Assembly (NCBI GenBank): GCA_905182995.1
Contig: CAJJDP010000007.1
Span: 620,049 to 684,048, forward strand
Length of the DNA stretch: 64,000 bases
Source of the DNA: Paramecium octaurelia
Lineage: Eukaryota; Ciliophora; Oligohymenophorea; Peniculida; Parameciidae
Reading direction: 5' to 3'
Program-made: the position numbers and the translations under genes
The notes under the pieces: model-generated
Database searches by the model: none
Seen by the model: the letters and a program-made list of their open reading frames with translations, nothing else
What the model was told of the DNA's origin: nothing
Shown: positions 63,425-64,000 of the stretch, in pieces
Position numbering within the stretch: the stretch's first letter is position 1
Layout: the number at the start of each line of letters is the position of its first letter

Positions 63425-64000
63425 ATGGGAAATATTTGTAATAGCGAATAAAAGGACGAATAGTTAAGTAATTCCTTAAAAAATACTTATTATTCAGAAA
63501 TTGAAGACTAACCATATGCTCCTATCAAGCCAATTGTATTTAAGAGAAAATATTATTAGATTTAAAATAAAATTGATAGAGAAAATAATTTGTAGATTGG
63601 TGTTTGTTTTGATAAATCTGAAATTATAGATTAAGCAATATGCATTTAACTTTGGGAAGGTTTAGTTGGGAATCCAGGCCGCCAAATTTCAGGAGGTCCT
63701 GGCGATTTATAAAAAGCTTTATATACAATACATAAAAATGAGCCCGAGCGTTTTGCAGAAGTTTTAGAATAGGCAGGAGGCGGTTAAATAAGATGGTTTG
63801 TTTGGAAAACTTTGCTATATAGTTGCATTAAACAAAAACACAAGGCAATGAAAATTAGATAAACCGAAAGACTATCAGTAGTTGAAAGAGATGTGAAAAG
63901 AACTTTTCCAAAGTATTATAAAATTTAAGATTAGCCATCCCTTTTTTTAATTGGAATCTTAAAGTTCCCAATTATTAAGTTAATTATTAAATTTGGTCGG
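63425..64000 (+). CDS. TBC domain protein (Rab GTPase-activating protein), 5' part
   Basis: ATG 63425 begins MGNICNSEQKDEQLSNS, with Gly2 and Cys5 suitable for acylation. After about 80 residues comes CIQLWEGLVGNPGRQISGGP, IRWFVWKTLLYSCIKQ and RLSVVERDVKRTFPKYY. The pairing of a VWKxLL helix with IERDIxRTFP is the opening of the TBC (Rab-GAP) domain. The catalytic Arg and Gln motifs (IxxDxxR and YxQ) are only partly visible: the VERDVKR segment is present, and the rest lies beyond the window end at 64000. TBC proteins speed GTP hydrolysis by Rab GTPases. Confidence 0.65.

Overview
The window is almost certainly macronuclear DNA of a Paramecium species. Every recognisable gene reads correctly only if TAA and TAG code for Gln and TGA is the sole stop (ciliate code, table 6). 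Coding regions are broken by many very short introns of about 19-34 nt that mostly start GTA and end TAG or AAG; removing them restores known domains (CDPK, NME7, PC4, FCP1-type phosphatase, pyruvate kinase). The DNA is very AT-rich, genes are tightly packed on both strands, and coiled-coil and Q/N-rich proteins are common. All gene models here are hand-spliced. In DNA this AT-rich, TGA-free frames of around 100 codons arise by chance, so models without a recognised domain are weaker and are scored lower.

Layout. 1-6.2 kb: the 3' part of an unknown gene, a possible decayed gene, a minus-strand kinase with a propeller-like C-terminal half, and a plus-strand ULK-like kinase. 6.7-13.1 kb: a possibly acylated small protein, a coiled-coil protein, a pyruvate kinase-like protein that has lost its catalytic residues, a Q/N-rich protein and an FCP1/SCP-type phosphatase. 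13.4-27.2 kb: two giant secreted or surface proteins on the minus strand, one Cys-rich with a membrane-spanning C-terminal half and one built of repeated jelly-roll-like modules, with a small plus-strand gene between them. 27.2-37.5 kb: a calcium-dependent protein kinase, ribosome-assembly factor BRX1, an ankyrin-PH-kinase protein, an HTH-like protein, an unresolved coding-like stretch and tRNA-Thr. 37.8-47.4 kb: NME7, CNOT1, PC4 and a MORN-repeat protein. 47.7-64 kb: a RasGAP-VPS9 Rab5 exchange factor, a B-box-like coiled-coil protein, several hypothetical coiled-coil proteins, an RGG/FoP-like RNA-binding protein, ZC3H15/DFRP1, a small MGC protein and the start of a TBC Rab-GAP.

Assembly. 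Two single-N positions (21060 and 29038) are each flanked by an apparently identical segment of about 1.35 kb (19709-21059 = 21061-22411; 27695-29037 = 29039-30381). These look like contig ends that overlap but were scaffolded side by side. The doubled small gene (20017 and 21369) and the truncated CDPK (27746) are therefore probably artefacts, and the true locus is about 61.3 kb.

Themes. Signalling is heavily represented (four protein kinases, one phosphatase, RasGAP/VPS9 and TBC regulators of small GTPases), together with RNA metabolism (BRX1, CNOT1, PC4, ZC3H15, an RGG protein) and the cilium (NME7). The neighbours look like ordinary eukaryotic gene packing rather than one operon-like pathway. 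No bacterial-type mobile element, CRISPR array or telomeric repeat was seen.
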